NCBI GenBank assembly: GCA_963772165.1
Contig: CAVYWA010000027.1
Location: forward strand, 1 to 64,000
Direction: 5' to 3'
Source: JAGVPT01 sp963772165
GTDB lineage: Bacteria; Bacteroidota; Ignavibacteria; UBA10030; UBA8401
DNA length: 64,000 nucleotides
Below the pieces are notes generated by a model. The model did no database searches. It saw only the letters and a list, made by a program, of their open reading frames with translations, and was not told where the DNA came from. A program made the position numbers and the translations under genes. Below are positions 1-9,536 of this stretch, in pieces (position 1 is the first letter of the stretch; every line of letters begins with the position of its first letter).

Positions 1-4
1 CATG

Positions 5-45
5 CAGGACAGGTGATTAGTAATAATTGCCTGTCCTGTTTTTAT
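5..45 (+). terminator. Rho-independent terminator-like hairpin
   Basis: A perfect 9-bp stem, CAGGACAGG at 5-13 and CCTGTCCTG at 30-38, is followed directly by five T residues on the plus strand. It would end a plus-strand transcript entering from left of the window. No gene for it is visible here. Confidence 0.7.
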
Positions 46-235
46 TTCTCTAAATCCTGCCTGAAAGTTCCATAAAAGCCCGACTACCTCGTTCGATTTC
101 GCGGTTCGATATTTATTCTTTTCGCAAACCACTCTATCCGGAAATATTGAACTTAGAATTTTCCTTTTAGCTCCGGCGAAGCGCTTTCAATATCAGCGCT
201 GAGGTTTACGACGAATGTATATCTTGGAAAAAAAA

Positions 236-1964
236 TTATCGCAATAGCAACATTTTCTTCGTTTCCACAAATCGTTTCGAAGGATCCGCCACTGAAATAG
301 CTTCAAGCCTGTAGAAATACATTCCGGAAGAAACATTCGCGTTCCAAACTGCCTGGTTCCAACCGGACGGTTGTTCCGCATCGACGAGATCGGCAACGAC
401 TTGTCCCAGCGTGTTAAAGACCGACAGGCGCACTTTGCTCTGATTGGGTAAGCTATATTGAATGATTGTCGAAGGATTGAATGGATTAGGATAGTTTTGA
501 TTCAGCCGGAATAATGCCGGAGTCCCACCCGGTTCAGCCGCAACTCCCGTTGTATATAATTCCACAAAATTCCCCGGGGCCATATCTCTCCCGGAAAACG
601 CGGCATAGTTGAAAGCATATCTGTAAACTCTAAACACCGAATTCATTTCTTCGCCAGGGTGGGTGGTGTCACTTGGAATTGTACTTCCTTGTGTAACAGG
701 ACCGGTTTGATCAACCGGGTTGATATATTTCCAGACGGTTTCACCGGTTGAGGTGACTTCAAAGAATATCCCAAGAGTGCCGTAATTGATTAAGGTATTG
801 CCATTCGGCAACCGTTGTGCGCCGCAGATGTCATTCCCATACATTGAACTGGGAGGATTTGCCTCGTATGTCCATGTAAGATTTGTTGGTCCATATGCAG
901 ATCCGGCTGTAAGCGAATAATTGCCGGATGAATCAACAGGGGGAGTTATTTCATCGACAGTAGAGTAATTACGTCCTACGCCGTTATTAAAGCACAGAAT
1001 ATCCCCGGCTCCTGGACAACCCTGCTTGATCCATTCTGCATCATGCTGCTGAAAATATGTTTCATTATTTACAGTTCCTGCTCCGTATGTTATTGGATTT
1101 CCCCAACGGTAAAGAAGATCGCCCCCTTTTCCGCTTTTCCCCCCCGTGTGTCCAGCAGCCTCTGCTGTCGTCGTGCTATGATCTATGACCCACACCTCAC
1201 TGTTCCCTCTAACGCTGAGCGCTATCTGATCATAGGCAGAATCGTAATCAATACTATTCATATGATTCCAGAAAACCGGCAGGGCTCTATGATCACCGGC
1301 AGCATCAATTAATTCCGGATGAGCGCTTGGAACGCCATAATTTGACTTGGTAGCATCATAACTCTGAATCAAATGGTCCCACACATGCCATGCCCATACC
1401 ACCGTTCCTCCTATCGGCGGGGTTGGTTGTATTTCCACGACCATGTCGGGAAGCATCATTTGTTGCTGCTGGAAATCCGGTTCTTGAATGTTGCTCGTAT
1501 CAAAACCGGCAGCTATAACATCTCCAACTGATTTTTTTTCAACGACCAGCATTATAGTATTTCCGTTTGGCAAACGTCTCACATCATGGTGCTGCATATA
1601 CGTGCTGGTCGAATAATCCAGTTGCCATACAAGACTGTCGTTCCAATTGTATTCTTCGACTCTTCCCCCCTCGCCTCCTCCAGTACCTGAGTTGACCGAG
1701 AACCATGCATGGGCGAAGCAGGTCTCCATTCTCAAGAAGATACACAGATTGTCCTGGCGGGTATTTGCTTGCCGTCCACTCATGGACAATGCGGCCGTCA
1801 TTATTAATTAAGTACGTCATGGTATTTTGTTTGGGAGCAAAGAGGGTATAACCTTTGAAAGCGTGCGCAGTGTCGTTCAGGAACAAGCCGACCGTTCTTG
1901 TTTGTCCACATAAAGCGGAGAACAGAAAAATGATCATCGCTACAGTGAAGAGCTTATGTTTCAT
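236..1964 (-). CDS. Arylsulfotransferase-like T9SS cargo protein, frame-interrupted
   Basis: This is a secreted beta-propeller protein of the arylsulfate sulfotransferase (ASST) type. The start is ATG at 1964, preceded by AGGAAA, and a signal peptide of about 20 residues ends near ALCGQ. The first part (VHEWTAS, LLENGDLLR) is in one frame. Near 1680-1725 the homology moves to a second frame (GGRVEEYNWN, QHHDVRRLPNGN), which runs to the stop at 236. The observed sequence has one surplus base relative to an open gene. The C-terminus has the sorting motif NYPNPFNPST and ends MYFYRLEA...KKMLLLR, so the intact protein would be exported by type IX secretion. Propeller repeats with the HHD and QHDA histidines suggest the ASST fold; sulfotransferase activity is not shown. 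It is paralogous to the next gene. Sequencing error and true pseudogene are both possible. Confidence 0.75.
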
Positions 1965-2014
1965 AGCATTTCCTCATAATTGAATCGGTGTTATTGATAT
2001 CCATGTCATAGAAA

Positions 2015-4876
2015 CTATTTTAAAAGAACCATCTTTTTTACGGACACGTAAGTGTCTGTTTTCAACTGGTAGAAATATATGCCGCTTGCCAAGTTGCTTC
2101 CATTAAAGCGTACAGAATATTCCCCTTGTTTTTGGTTTTCGCTGACGAGTGATTGTACAAGGTTGCCAAGAATGTCGTAGACTTTCAGCGTTACATGGCT
2201 GTTCTCTGAAAGCTGATAGCTAATTGCTGTAGTCGGGTTAAACGGGTTGGGATAATTTTGGAACAATTCATAGCTTTTGACAGTATTGTTAATTTCTTTA
2301 ACACCAGTCACACTGGACGATATTGTAAAGGTAGAAGTGCTCACGCCGGATACGTTGGTATTGCTAATGCTGGTAATGACAACTTTATAGGTTGAATCCA
2401 GTTGCAAAGTTGATGGAACCTTCCATTGATAGGCATTGGTTCCCGAGACAATACTGTCGCCAATAACCGAAACGATCTTGTTCCCGTTAAGGAGTTGTAC
2501 GTTCAGTGTATCGGCGATATTAGATTCCCAGCGGACGATATATGCTGAATCTAAGTAGACTTTCTCTCCGCCGTTTGGAGAAATTACCTTTATGAACGGA
2601 GAAAAAGTTCGGAAGCTGTCTACATTCGACCAGCTACTTGTCCCGGCAGCATTGGTGTTGTTGACCCGCCAATAATAGGTTGTATTGTTATTGACTGACG
2701 GTAGAGAAAGGGAAGTATAGCTTAGGCCTGAGTTATCAACTACCACATTGCTGAATGATTCGTTCGTTGAAACCTGCAGACGATAGGTTTGAACAATCCC
2801 GCGCGTTCCCCAGACTAATTTTACCGGGGCTTCTTCGTTTACAATTTCACTGTCCGTTGGAGATAGCAGCACAGGAGCATAAGCAGAATCAATTGTCTGC
2901 GGTACACCGAATGCAAAATCACCTAAGTTCGTTGTGGTAAATGTAAGCTCGTCTAACGTCGAATCATAGCTTGTCGCAAGGGATACAAAAGTGTTATTGC
3001 TGTCTGACCTTGCATAAACTATAGTTTCACTTGGATTTGTCACTGCCGGATACTCTTTAAGATCAACATTGACGACTCCGGTGAATGAGTTTATTCCCGA
3101 ACTTTTTACAGTAAAATAGTCTGATTCTATGAGCGGTGCAGTCGTAGAAAATGTCGGTTTTGTCGGAGAATACGCGTACCTCGATACCGTGGCATTTGGT
3201 GAAAGAGATGCGTTGATAGAATTGAACGCTATTTTTATTCCGGTGGTGTCTGCACTGCTGTCAAATTGATATGAATTACTCTGCAGGATGTTAGAGATTG
3301 TCACCGAGGCTTTAGGAGTTTGGCTTACCCATTGGTAATTATAGGAACGATATGAAAATTGTCCTGCCGGCATAAAAAATTCCAGCGCTGTTGAATCAAG
3401 CGTATTAACTTCAGTAAAAACGGGAGCTGTGCTTCCGCCGCCTGCTTGTCCCCAGCCGACGATCGTATTGCCGTTAGGGAGTCTTTCTACTGAACCCATT
3501 GAACTTGCATAGATATCCGGCGTATGCCGATATTCCCACACGAGGGTTGCTATCTTATTCTGCTCATCTAACTTGTATTCGACCCCACGGGAGTAATTCG
3601 GCGAATGCTGATTCCCATTATCAAAGAGGGTAATATCACCATCCGGTAATACGCTCACGTCATGTTGGTACGAAAAATATGTCGGGCTGTTGAATGCATG
3701 TTCGTTTATAAAAGTGAAATCATTTTGCTTCCCTCCTAACATCCAGAGTACATCGCCGGTCTCGCGATCTATTTTTACAACGCTGGAAAGATGCCTCATG
3801 GAGACAACGATGTTGCCGTCTGTATCAAGGGCGATCGCATTCGCATGAATTAAATCGATATTTTGAGAAGTGAGATCGTAATACGAATCCGTTATCGGAA
3901 GATAATCCCAACTTCTCCACTGAAAGATGACATTTTTCGAAGCATCCAATTCCTGCACTACTAGTCCGGTAACCAAAGCATCCGGGTTACCCCCTGTGAT
4001 GATCTGGCTCATATCTACTGGTTCCTGGTCATTTGCAAATAAGAGAGCATGCCCGTTTGGCAAGAGAAGAAAATCATGGGCATCAGCTTTATAGCCGTTG
4101 CCGCATTGAAACGTATCAATCGTTGTAAGTGATGTATCCAAAATGAACCAGCCGCCCGCTCCATTTGGGTATGCGTATGAAAGATCTCCGTTTGCTTCCA
4201 TTTTAAAAAGGTTCGCCATTTGAGAGAGCTTTCTGTATTTGGCAACGCTCCCGTCGTTATTGAAGATCATAAGATAGTATCCAATGGAGGTATTGGTGCC
4301 CTGCGATTTATTGGTAAGAAAGATATTTCCCGAAGCAGGGTTGTTTGAAGTTCCGACTGTTATTTGAGGAAAATCGGAAGGCAATGTGTCTGTCACAGAA
4401 TTTTTACTCATTGGTTTATGCGTAACAGCCGCGTTTTGAAAATTATATACCGATTCGATATTCGACTCCGAAATATTATCTACTGCCATCGGATGTGAGA
4501 GCGGCGTCGTTGTAAAATGTATTGTCACAGCGGAAAAACTATTCCCATCGGCAGTCTTAAGACCCTGACTCACAGTAGCAGTTACATCCTCGTTTGCTGT
4601 AAACTGACTGTTTGGCACGAACATAATAGTCTTATGATCATCGGAGAGTTTTACTGCTCCCTGGTGAATTCCGCTCACTGAACCGGTAACAGAGAATTCA
4701 TCCGAAGAAAGGCTTGACGGATCAACACGTTCATTGGATTTGAGGATAATATTTGTACTTAAAGAAACAAGTATTGAGTTATTCTTTGGTGAGAGATAAA
4801 CATAAGTTTGAGAGAAGACGGCTTTGTTTACTGCTAAGAAAAGTAGAAGAAATAATAGGGCTCTTAGTGTTTTCAT
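2015..4876 (-). CDS. Arylsulfotransferase family protein with Ig-like domains and T9SS sorting signal
   Basis: This is a 953-residue exported protein with a signal peptide at about 1-22. Residues 27-125 look like a bacterial Ig-like (Big_5/SbsA) domain. Roughly 190-540 form an ASST-type propeller with LPNGHALLFANDQ, YQHDVSVLPDGD, LFDNGN and VERLPNGN repeats. A fibronectin type III-like segment follows at about 680-760, containing LQVSTNESF and TTYYWRVN, then another Ig-like stretch. The end carries the type IX sorting domain (FQNYPNPFNPTT, then GIYFYQLKT...KKMVLLK). The family transfers sulfate between phenolic compounds without PAPS; whether this member is catalytic is unknown. It lies 50 bp upstream of a shorter paralogue. 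Confidence 0.85.
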   Translation of the reverse strand: MKTLRALLFLLLFLAVNKAVFSQTYVYLSPKNNSILVSLSTNIILKSNERVDPSSLSSDEFSVTGSVSGIHQGAVKLSDDHKTIMFVPNSQFTANEDVTATVSQGLKTADGNSFSAVTIHFTTTPLSHPMAVDNISESNIESVYNFQNAAVTHKPMSKNSVTDTLPSDFPQITVGTSNNPASGNIFLTNKSQGTNTSIGYYLMIFNNDGSVAKYRKLSQMANLFKMEANGDLSYAYPNGAGGWFILDTSLTTIDTFQCGNGYKADAHDFLLLPNGHALLFANDQEPVDMSQIITGGNPDALVTGLVVQELDASKNVIFQWRSWDYLPITDSYYDLTSQNIDLIHANAIALDTDGNIVVSMRHLSSVVKIDRETGDVLWMLGGKQNDFTFINEHAFNSPTYFSYQHDVSVLPDGDITLFDNGNQHSPNYSRGVEYKLDEQNKIATLVWEYRHTPDIYASSMGSVERLPNGNTIVGWGQAGGGSTAPVFTEVNTLDSTALEFFMPAGQFSYRSYNYQWVSQTPKASVTISNILQSNSYQFDSSADTTGIKIAFNSINASLSPNATVSRYAYSPTKPTFSTTAPLIESDYFTVKSSGINSFTGVVNVDLKEYPAVTNPSETIVYARSDSNNTFVSLATSYDSTLDELTFTTTNLGDFAFGVPQTIDSAYAPVLLSPTDSEIVNEEAPVKLVWGTRGIVQTYRLQVSTNESFSNVVVDNSGLSYTSLSLPSVNNNTTYYWRVNNTNAAGTSSWSNVDSFRTFSPFIKVISPNGGEKVYLDSAYIVRWESNIADTLNVQLLNGNKIVSVIGDSIVSGTNAYQWKVPSTLQLDSTYKVVITSISNTNVSGVSTSTFTISSSVTGVKEINNTVKSYELFQNYPNPFNPTTAISYQLSENSHVTLKVYDILGNLVQSLVSENQKQGEYSVRFNGSNLASGIYFYQLKTDTYVSVKKMVLLK

Positions 4877-4984
4877 GGTTGTCTCTGCAGAAGTATAGTT
4901 GGGAAATACGCCCCCAAGTCTCGATTGCGGGCAATGTGAATGGTTATGGCGATCATTGGAAGCGTTGTATTGAGTCTCATGAAA

Positions 4985-7264
4985 TTATTTTATTAGCATC
5001 ATCTTTTTCACGTCTGAATATCGCCCCGCAGATATTCGGTAAAAATAAATTCCGCTTGGAAATGTTGAAGCATCAAAAGTGAGACTATACGCGCCTTTGT
5101 TTTGATAGACCTGCACGAGAGTCTTTATGTCCCTGCCAAGGATGTCAAACACTTTCAGAGTCACATAGCCGCTTGCCGGTAGTTCGTAACTGATTACTGT
5201 CGAAGGGTTAAATGGGTTGGGGTAATTTTGAAGCAGTCGATATCCTATTGGTACAGTAGTTTGAATCTCATGCACTCCGGTTGGTGATGAATAATTTCTC
5301 GACACGCGGAATCCAACATGATACCACGGATTGTTCGGATCCTGCGGCCCGCGGTAGTATGATGGGTTTCTGTTCGAAACCCGAGAGTGCCCATCGTTTA
5401 CAGAGTCGATGATATCGCCATTATACCAACTGCCTCCCCGCATACCTCTGTAGCGTTTGCCGTCAGGCATAATGGATGCGGAATCGAGAAGAGGACCCTT
5501 TGGATTATCATAAGGACTAACGCCATAGTAGGTATTCTCGTACCAATCATTGACAAATTGCCACACGTTACCAGCCATATCATAGAGACCGAAAGCATTG
5601 GAACCGTCAGACGTCTGATAACTTGTTGCACTTCCTGGCCAGTTGTAATCTGATTTTAAATGAAGCGTTCCGTCATAAAATCCAACTGGGGTAGTGAATG
5701 GATAAGAATTAGTGTCCGTTCCTTCGTAAGGATCTTTGGAGTTTGGCCAATTTGCTTTGGTAATATCGAGATCATTCCCCCATGGATATGTATAGTAAGG
5801 ATTATACTCCCCGCCGCGCCCGGCGTATTCCCACTCTGCTTCAGTCGGAAGACGATAACCATTCTTGGTAAAATCGCAGTCCCAGGTTGTTAGGTCGTAA
5901 CACTCGTCCAATCCATTTTGCGTGCTCAACCAATTACAATAGGCAGCCGCACCGCACCACATAACGCCTACCACCGGGTGATTAGCTCTGAAATCAGAAA
6001 TTGAAAAAACCTTACCATCGTAACCGATGCTGTAATAGGATGCATACTGGTGAGTGCAACAGTAGCTGTTGGGGTCCCCAACGCCATAAACAGTGTTGTT
6101 CCGTACTTCTACCAGTCCATTGAACAACGATGAGTTAAGAAATGCCAGATATTGCTGATTGGTTGTGTGTGTCGTCGAAATAAATAGTGAATTGATTTTT
6201 ACCGCATGAAGAGGCAACTCGTCGCTGGGACGGCCGGGGTCTACAAATCCATAATGGTCCCCCATGACAAATTCGCCCCCCGGAATCTGCACTTCAATGA
6301 TTCCTAAATTGCTGTTATCCAGTCCTCCTCTGACGAGCAGGACATTTTCTTTGAGAGTTTTGTCATCATACGAAACAATGCCATACTGCACGTTGATATC
6401 CCATGCGACAGACGGCGTGAGATACATGGTCGTTGAAGACCAATAAGTACCCGTAAGAACATTTGTAAAATAGTTCTTATCAAACGATGGATTGATCAAC
6501 TTTACATCATTTAATGACTGCAGTTCCTTTACGTTTGGCAATCTCCAATCTGTTTTTCCGGCTAAGGAAAGAGACTGAGCGTACGCAAGGGCTTCTTCCC
6601 AGCTCATTGTATCCGGCGATTGTATTTTTTGCCAGGTCAATCCGGTGTAATTATCTTTAATCGTGCCATTACCCTGGTCCGTAAAATGTGAAACAGAGAA
6701 AGTCGTTGAATAAAGATTTCGTATTGCCCTTACGCAAAACAGTTTGCTCCCGCCTGCGCTTACCGTTTCTGTTTTGGGATGAGCCCCGATTCCGCCTCCG
6801 GCATTAACAACCCAGACGTATGTCGAGTCATCCGCCCGCTTTTCACTGGTCCACCAATATTGTGCTTGAGTTCTAGCAAAGTAGGTAGTATCTAATGCGG
6901 GATTGAGACAGTCGTAATTATTGATACTGAACAACTCAATACTTGTCGGCAGCCGCCAATCAGCATGTCCTCCTAATCTCAAGTTATTGCAGAAGGCTCC
7001 AGCGTTTTCAAAGGTCATTTCACCGCCGTCTGTTTTCTGCCACATTAAGCCGGTATTGTTATCAGTAATGGTCCCATTTCCATTATCGGTAAGAGAAATA
7101 GGATTAATGATAAAGTCTGCGTCCTCTCCCGGTGTTGAAGTATATCTGTCTAATTGTCCGGTGTCGGGCAACTTAAACGGGAGAAGTTTTTGAGAATCCC
7201 CCGTGGAGATCGAAAGGGCAATCATGCCCGTGATGATAAATATTCTATGTGTTAAAGAGAACAT
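4985..7264 (-). CDS. Double DUF1566 plus FGE-fold T9SS cargo protein
   Basis: This is a 759-residue exported protein starting at ATG 7264 (an upstream in-frame TTG at 7276 is less likely). It has a signal peptide, then two tandem DUF1566 domains at about 50-315, each with an NNTGLMWQK or NYTGLTWQK core and a DWRLP motif. A formylglycine-generating-enzyme/sulfatase-modifying-factor fold follows at about 325-655 (GGEFVMG, RLPTEAEWEYAGRGG, AGNVWQFVNDWY, RGGSWYNG, VGFRVSR). A type IX sorting domain (NYPNPFNPST) ends the protein. In true FGEs the segment before the final GFR carries the active cysteines. Here it reads HSRVSNRNPSYYRG, without cysteine, so this is probably a non-catalytic or ligand-binding use of the fold. 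DUF1566 domains are often found in cell-surface proteins. Confidence 0.85.
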   Translation of the reverse strand: MFSLTHRIFIITGMIALSISTGDSQKLLPFKLPDTGQLDRYTSTPGEDADFIINPISLTDNGNGTITDNNTGLMWQKTDGGEMTFENAGAFCNNLRLGGHADWRLPTSIELFSINNYDCLNPALDTTYFARTQAQYWWTSEKRADDSTYVWVVNAGGGIGAHPKTETVSAGGSKLFCVRAIRNLYSTTFSVSHFTDQGNGTIKDNYTGLTWQKIQSPDTMSWEEALAYAQSLSLAGKTDWRLPNVKELQSLNDVKLINPSFDKNYFTNVLTGTYWSSTTMYLTPSVAWDINVQYGIVSYDDKTLKENVLLVRGGLDNSNLGIIEVQIPGGEFVMGDHYGFVDPGRPSDELPLHAVKINSLFISTTHTTNQQYLAFLNSSLFNGLVEVRNNTVYGVGDPNSYCCTHQYASYYSIGYDGKVFSISDFRANHPVVGVMWCGAAAYCNWLSTQNGLDECYDLTTWDCDFTKNGYRLPTEAEWEYAGRGGEYNPYYTYPWGNDLDITKANWPNSKDPYEGTDTNSYPFTTPVGFYDGTLHLKSDYNWPGSATSYQTSDGSNAFGLYDMAGNVWQFVNDWYENTYYGVSPYDNPKGPLLDSASIMPDGKRYRGMRGGSWYNGDIIDSVNDGHSRVSNRNPSYYRGPQDPNNPWYHVGFRVSRNYSSPTGVHEIQTTVPIGYRLLQNYPNPFNPSTVISYELPASGYVTLKVFDILGRDIKTLVQVYQNKGAYSLTFDASTFPSGIYFYRISAGRYSDVKKMMLIK

Positions 7265-7704
7265 AGCATGTACCAATTATCATTTATTTCAATTAAGTCA
7301 CGCAGAGCACCTCAGTACGATTCTTATGTCGCTCCTACGGAGCTCCAAATAAGTACGAGCTATTCAAACTACAAATATTTTGTCCCTCCGGGACTCAAAA
7401 TCCATGAACTGCATGGGAATTTCAGCGGTAAGCATAGCTCCGATAGGAGCGAAATATCTGTAGCAATGCACCAGTACTAGCAATCAAGCCCCGGCAGGGG
7501 CGACATACAAAAAGAATTTGCCTCTTGCGTAACATGAGTCAATTAAGTTACTTTTAAATGCCATAGGCTTGTCTCTGTCTGGAGTCTTCGATTATTGATT
7601 TAGACAACACTCTGAAGAAAAACATGCGGCGAAATATGGAGATGTAGCCGGTGAAAGAACATAATATGAAGAGTGCTCCATCTTCTCGCTCATAGAGAAC
7701 GCCT
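7265..7704. other. 440-bp gene-free stretch holding palindromic repeats
   Basis: No credible gene lies between the DUF1566/FGE gene and the LTxxQ protein gene. The left part is filled by the nested palindromic repeats described at 7325-7507. The rest, 7508-7704, shows no motif that I recognise. Confidence 0.6.
7325..7507. repeat. Nested inverted palindromic repeat cluster
   Basis: Four short GC-rich palindromes lie in A-B-B'-A' order. Unit A (7325-7344, core GCTCCTACGGAGC) recurs in inverted orientation at 7487-7507 (core GCCCCGGCAGGGGC). Both flank the core with TATGTCG or its complement. Unit B (7377-7395, core GTCCCTCCGGGAC) recurs inverted at 7436-7457 (core GCTCCGATAGGAGC). The half-sites differ by compensating changes, so each palindrome is preserved although the sequence is not. 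This is the pattern of a REP/MITE-like dispersed element or a folding nucleic acid. It sits between two minus-strand genes and has no T-run that would make it a simple terminator. Confidence 0.7.
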
Positions 7705-9246
7705 TCACGGCTTTTGTTCTGGATTGAAAAAGAACGTGTCAAGGCTCTCCAGCTTTGGTTCTGTCTGCACAGCATCCGAATAGATATAATACGACGCGCT
7801 TTCGTTTCCTTCGAGGTTGCGCAGTTTGACTAATTCAGCGCGTTGCTGACTTGTGAGTGTTTGGTTCACGAAGGTAAAAGCCATAGTGTAGCACCAGGAC
7901 ATCTCACCATCTAACTCGCCATATCGACGGCCTAATGCGATAACTCTCTTTTCGTCTGGCGTTTGTCCTCTAAGATATTTTCTCAGTTCCTGAGAAATAG
8001 ATCGCCTCACTGTAACGATGTCAGACAAGTCCTTGCGCTGAAGATCCAAAATTGCTTCAACGTGTTTGCGTTGTTCTGGAGTAAGCACATTATTGAGGAA
8101 CGCCTCACCGTTGTCGCCGGTAACTGAAGTGCTGATATCATAGTCGCGCTTACCCATTGCTGTCATATCCTTCATATAGAATCCGCCAAAGTATGTACCG
8201 TGGCGCTCCGGACAGAAATAGGTGTCGGCCTCTTCTGACCCGGCAATCCAGCTAAAAAACTCACTCGCATAAGTCATATATGCCACGTTGAACATCTTCG
8301 ATTTTCCCTGTCCCCGCTCTCTCATCTCGTACCGCTCATCTAATGATGGCCAGGTATTGAAATCACCAAACTTCATTTTAGCCAGATATGCCTTTTGTTC
8401 TGATGTCAATGATAAAGCGACCCGAGCCATCGCTTCAGCCCGTTTTAAGCTTAATTCTGCATCCAAAGCAAAAATCCCCCCGACAGAACGTTTCACGGCT
8501 TCTTTGTTCAACCCAGAGCTTCCTTCGGGCAGATGATTGTCCCGCTCCAGGAAAAAGGCCTTAATAAGCGGCAACCGCATCTTTGCAAGGTGCTCCAGTT
8601 TGGGTGCCTGTGCCTCCGCAAGATCCACAAACACCTTCTTCTGTTCGTCTGTTAGAACATGGAAGATATTGCCTGCCACCCGGTTCAAAAACATCGGGTT
8701 GTGTCCTTTCTCTGCTGCATCAATGTCGCGCATGTATTGGAAACCAAAATAATCGCACACCTTGCCAGGTGGAAGAAATGTCGCTGCGCCAAAATCGCCG
8801 GTAAGGAATGCCAGCCCACTGAATGCGATTGTGTGCAACTGCGCATTATCGGAGACGGCTTGCAAAATGCTGTATTTGCTTCCTCCGGAATTCTCCTCTT
8901 TTCTTGAGTCATCTCTCCCGGACTTATCCGGCGGTGGATCGAGTTTCTTTAACACTTCAGGGTCAAACCCGGCTGAACTGAGAAGCTCATCTTCAGAGCG
9001 TCCTCCGGAGATTCCAATATCCCGCATGGCCTTATGGATCGCCTTCGCATCCTCAGTTGACAGTGTTGAAGCATTGTATTTCAAAAGGACATTTCTTGCG
9101 GCGGTTTTCTGTTCGTCGGAGATAGTTTGTGCATCATCATGGATGCCACTTCTATTCTCACTATTTCTTTCCTGGGCGCATACATCGTGTGTCCAAACGA
9201 TAGGAATACATAAGCCGAGCATTATTAAAAACAGTCTCTTTTTCAT
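7705..9246 (-). CDS. Exported tandem LTxxQ (Spy/CpxP-like) protein, function unknown
   Basis: This is a 513-residue protein starting at ATG 9246, with AAAGGTG upstream; a longer reading to 9324 lacks a signal peptide at its front. A signal peptide ends near DVCAQ at residue 25. After an acidic linker the protein has two related units of about 188 residues. Each begins with an aromatic block (CDYFGFQYMRDIDA near 164, TYFGGFYMKDMTAM near 351) and carries two LTxxQ motifs: LTDEQ near 197 and LTSEQ near 280, then LTPEQ near 388 and LTSQQ near 464. LTxxQ is the signature of periplasmic Spy/CpxP/CnrX proteins, which are usually 100-170 residues with one pair. I do not recognise a described family with this architecture. 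A terminator separates it from the sigma-factor operon upstream, so it is probably transcribed from its own promoter. Confidence 0.7.
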   Translation of the reverse strand: MKKRLFLIMLGLCIPIVWTHDVCAQERNSENRSGIHDDAQTISDEQKTAARNVLLKYNASTLSTEDAKAIHKAMRDIGISGGRSEDELLSSAGFDPEVLKKLDPPPDKSGRDDSRKEENSGGSKYSILQAVSDNAQLHTIAFSGLAFLTGDFGAATFLPPGKVCDYFGFQYMRDIDAAEKGHNPMFLNRVAGNIFHVLTDEQKKVFVDLAEAQAPKLEHLAKMRLPLIKAFFLERDNHLPEGSSGLNKEAVKRSVGGIFALDAELSLKRAEAMARVALSLTSEQKAYLAKMKFGDFNTWPSLDERYEMRERGQGKSKMFNVAYMTYASEFFSWIAGSEEADTYFCPERHGTYFGGFYMKDMTAMGKRDYDISTSVTGDNGEAFLNNVLTPEQRKHVEAILDLQRKDLSDIVTVRRSISQELRKYLRGQTPDEKRVIALGRRYGELDGEMSWCYTMAFTFVNQTLTSQQRAELVKLRNLEGNESASYYIYSDAVQTEPKLESLDTFFFNPEQKP

Positions 9247-9461
9247 TTTACGCACCTTTATGTTCAAACGGTGAATGATGCTTCTGACCTCATCGAAACA
9301 AAAGCATATATCCGGCGGGCACAAATTCCTGTTTATTACAAAGAGTTATACAAGTATTGAAGGGGCTATTCGTACCGGATTAAAAGTCTGGTTTAGAATA
9401 TTGGACATCACTTTTGCGGAATACTTGCGGCCGGGGTTCGAATGTACAGAACTGAAATGGA

Positions 9462-9503
9462 ACAAAAATACCTTTCCCTCTATAAACCGAGAGAAAGGTA
9501 TTC
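9462..9503 (-). terminator. Rho-independent terminator of the sigma-factor operon
   Basis: On the minus strand, AATACCTTTC pairs with GGAAAGGTATT across the span 9467-9502, and the second arm runs into a TTTTTG tract. It lies about 35 bp past the stop of the Spy-like gene, so it closes the transcript started at the sigma gene and insulates the gene at 7705-9246. Confidence 0.75.
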
Positions 9504-9536
9504 AAGCCGTACTACTTCTACGGAAGTAGATATTTT

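Noticed and set aside
4985..7264. Active formylglycine-generating enzyme
   Set aside because: The cysteines required for catalysis are missing in the segment before the final GFRV motif.
7325..7507. Ordinary transcription terminator
   Set aside because: Four palindromes occur without a T-run on either strand at the stem ends, and the nested inverted arrangement is not that of a terminator.
8762..9274. 170-codon plus-strand frame over the start of the LTxxQ protein gene
   Set aside because: No ribosome site or recognisable fold; the minus-strand gene has a signal peptide and repeats here.
9425..9445. GGGGTTCGAATG on the plus strand, suggesting a tRNA T-loop
   Set aside because: No flanking stem pairs and no anticodon arm upstream; the stretch lies in an untranslated gap.
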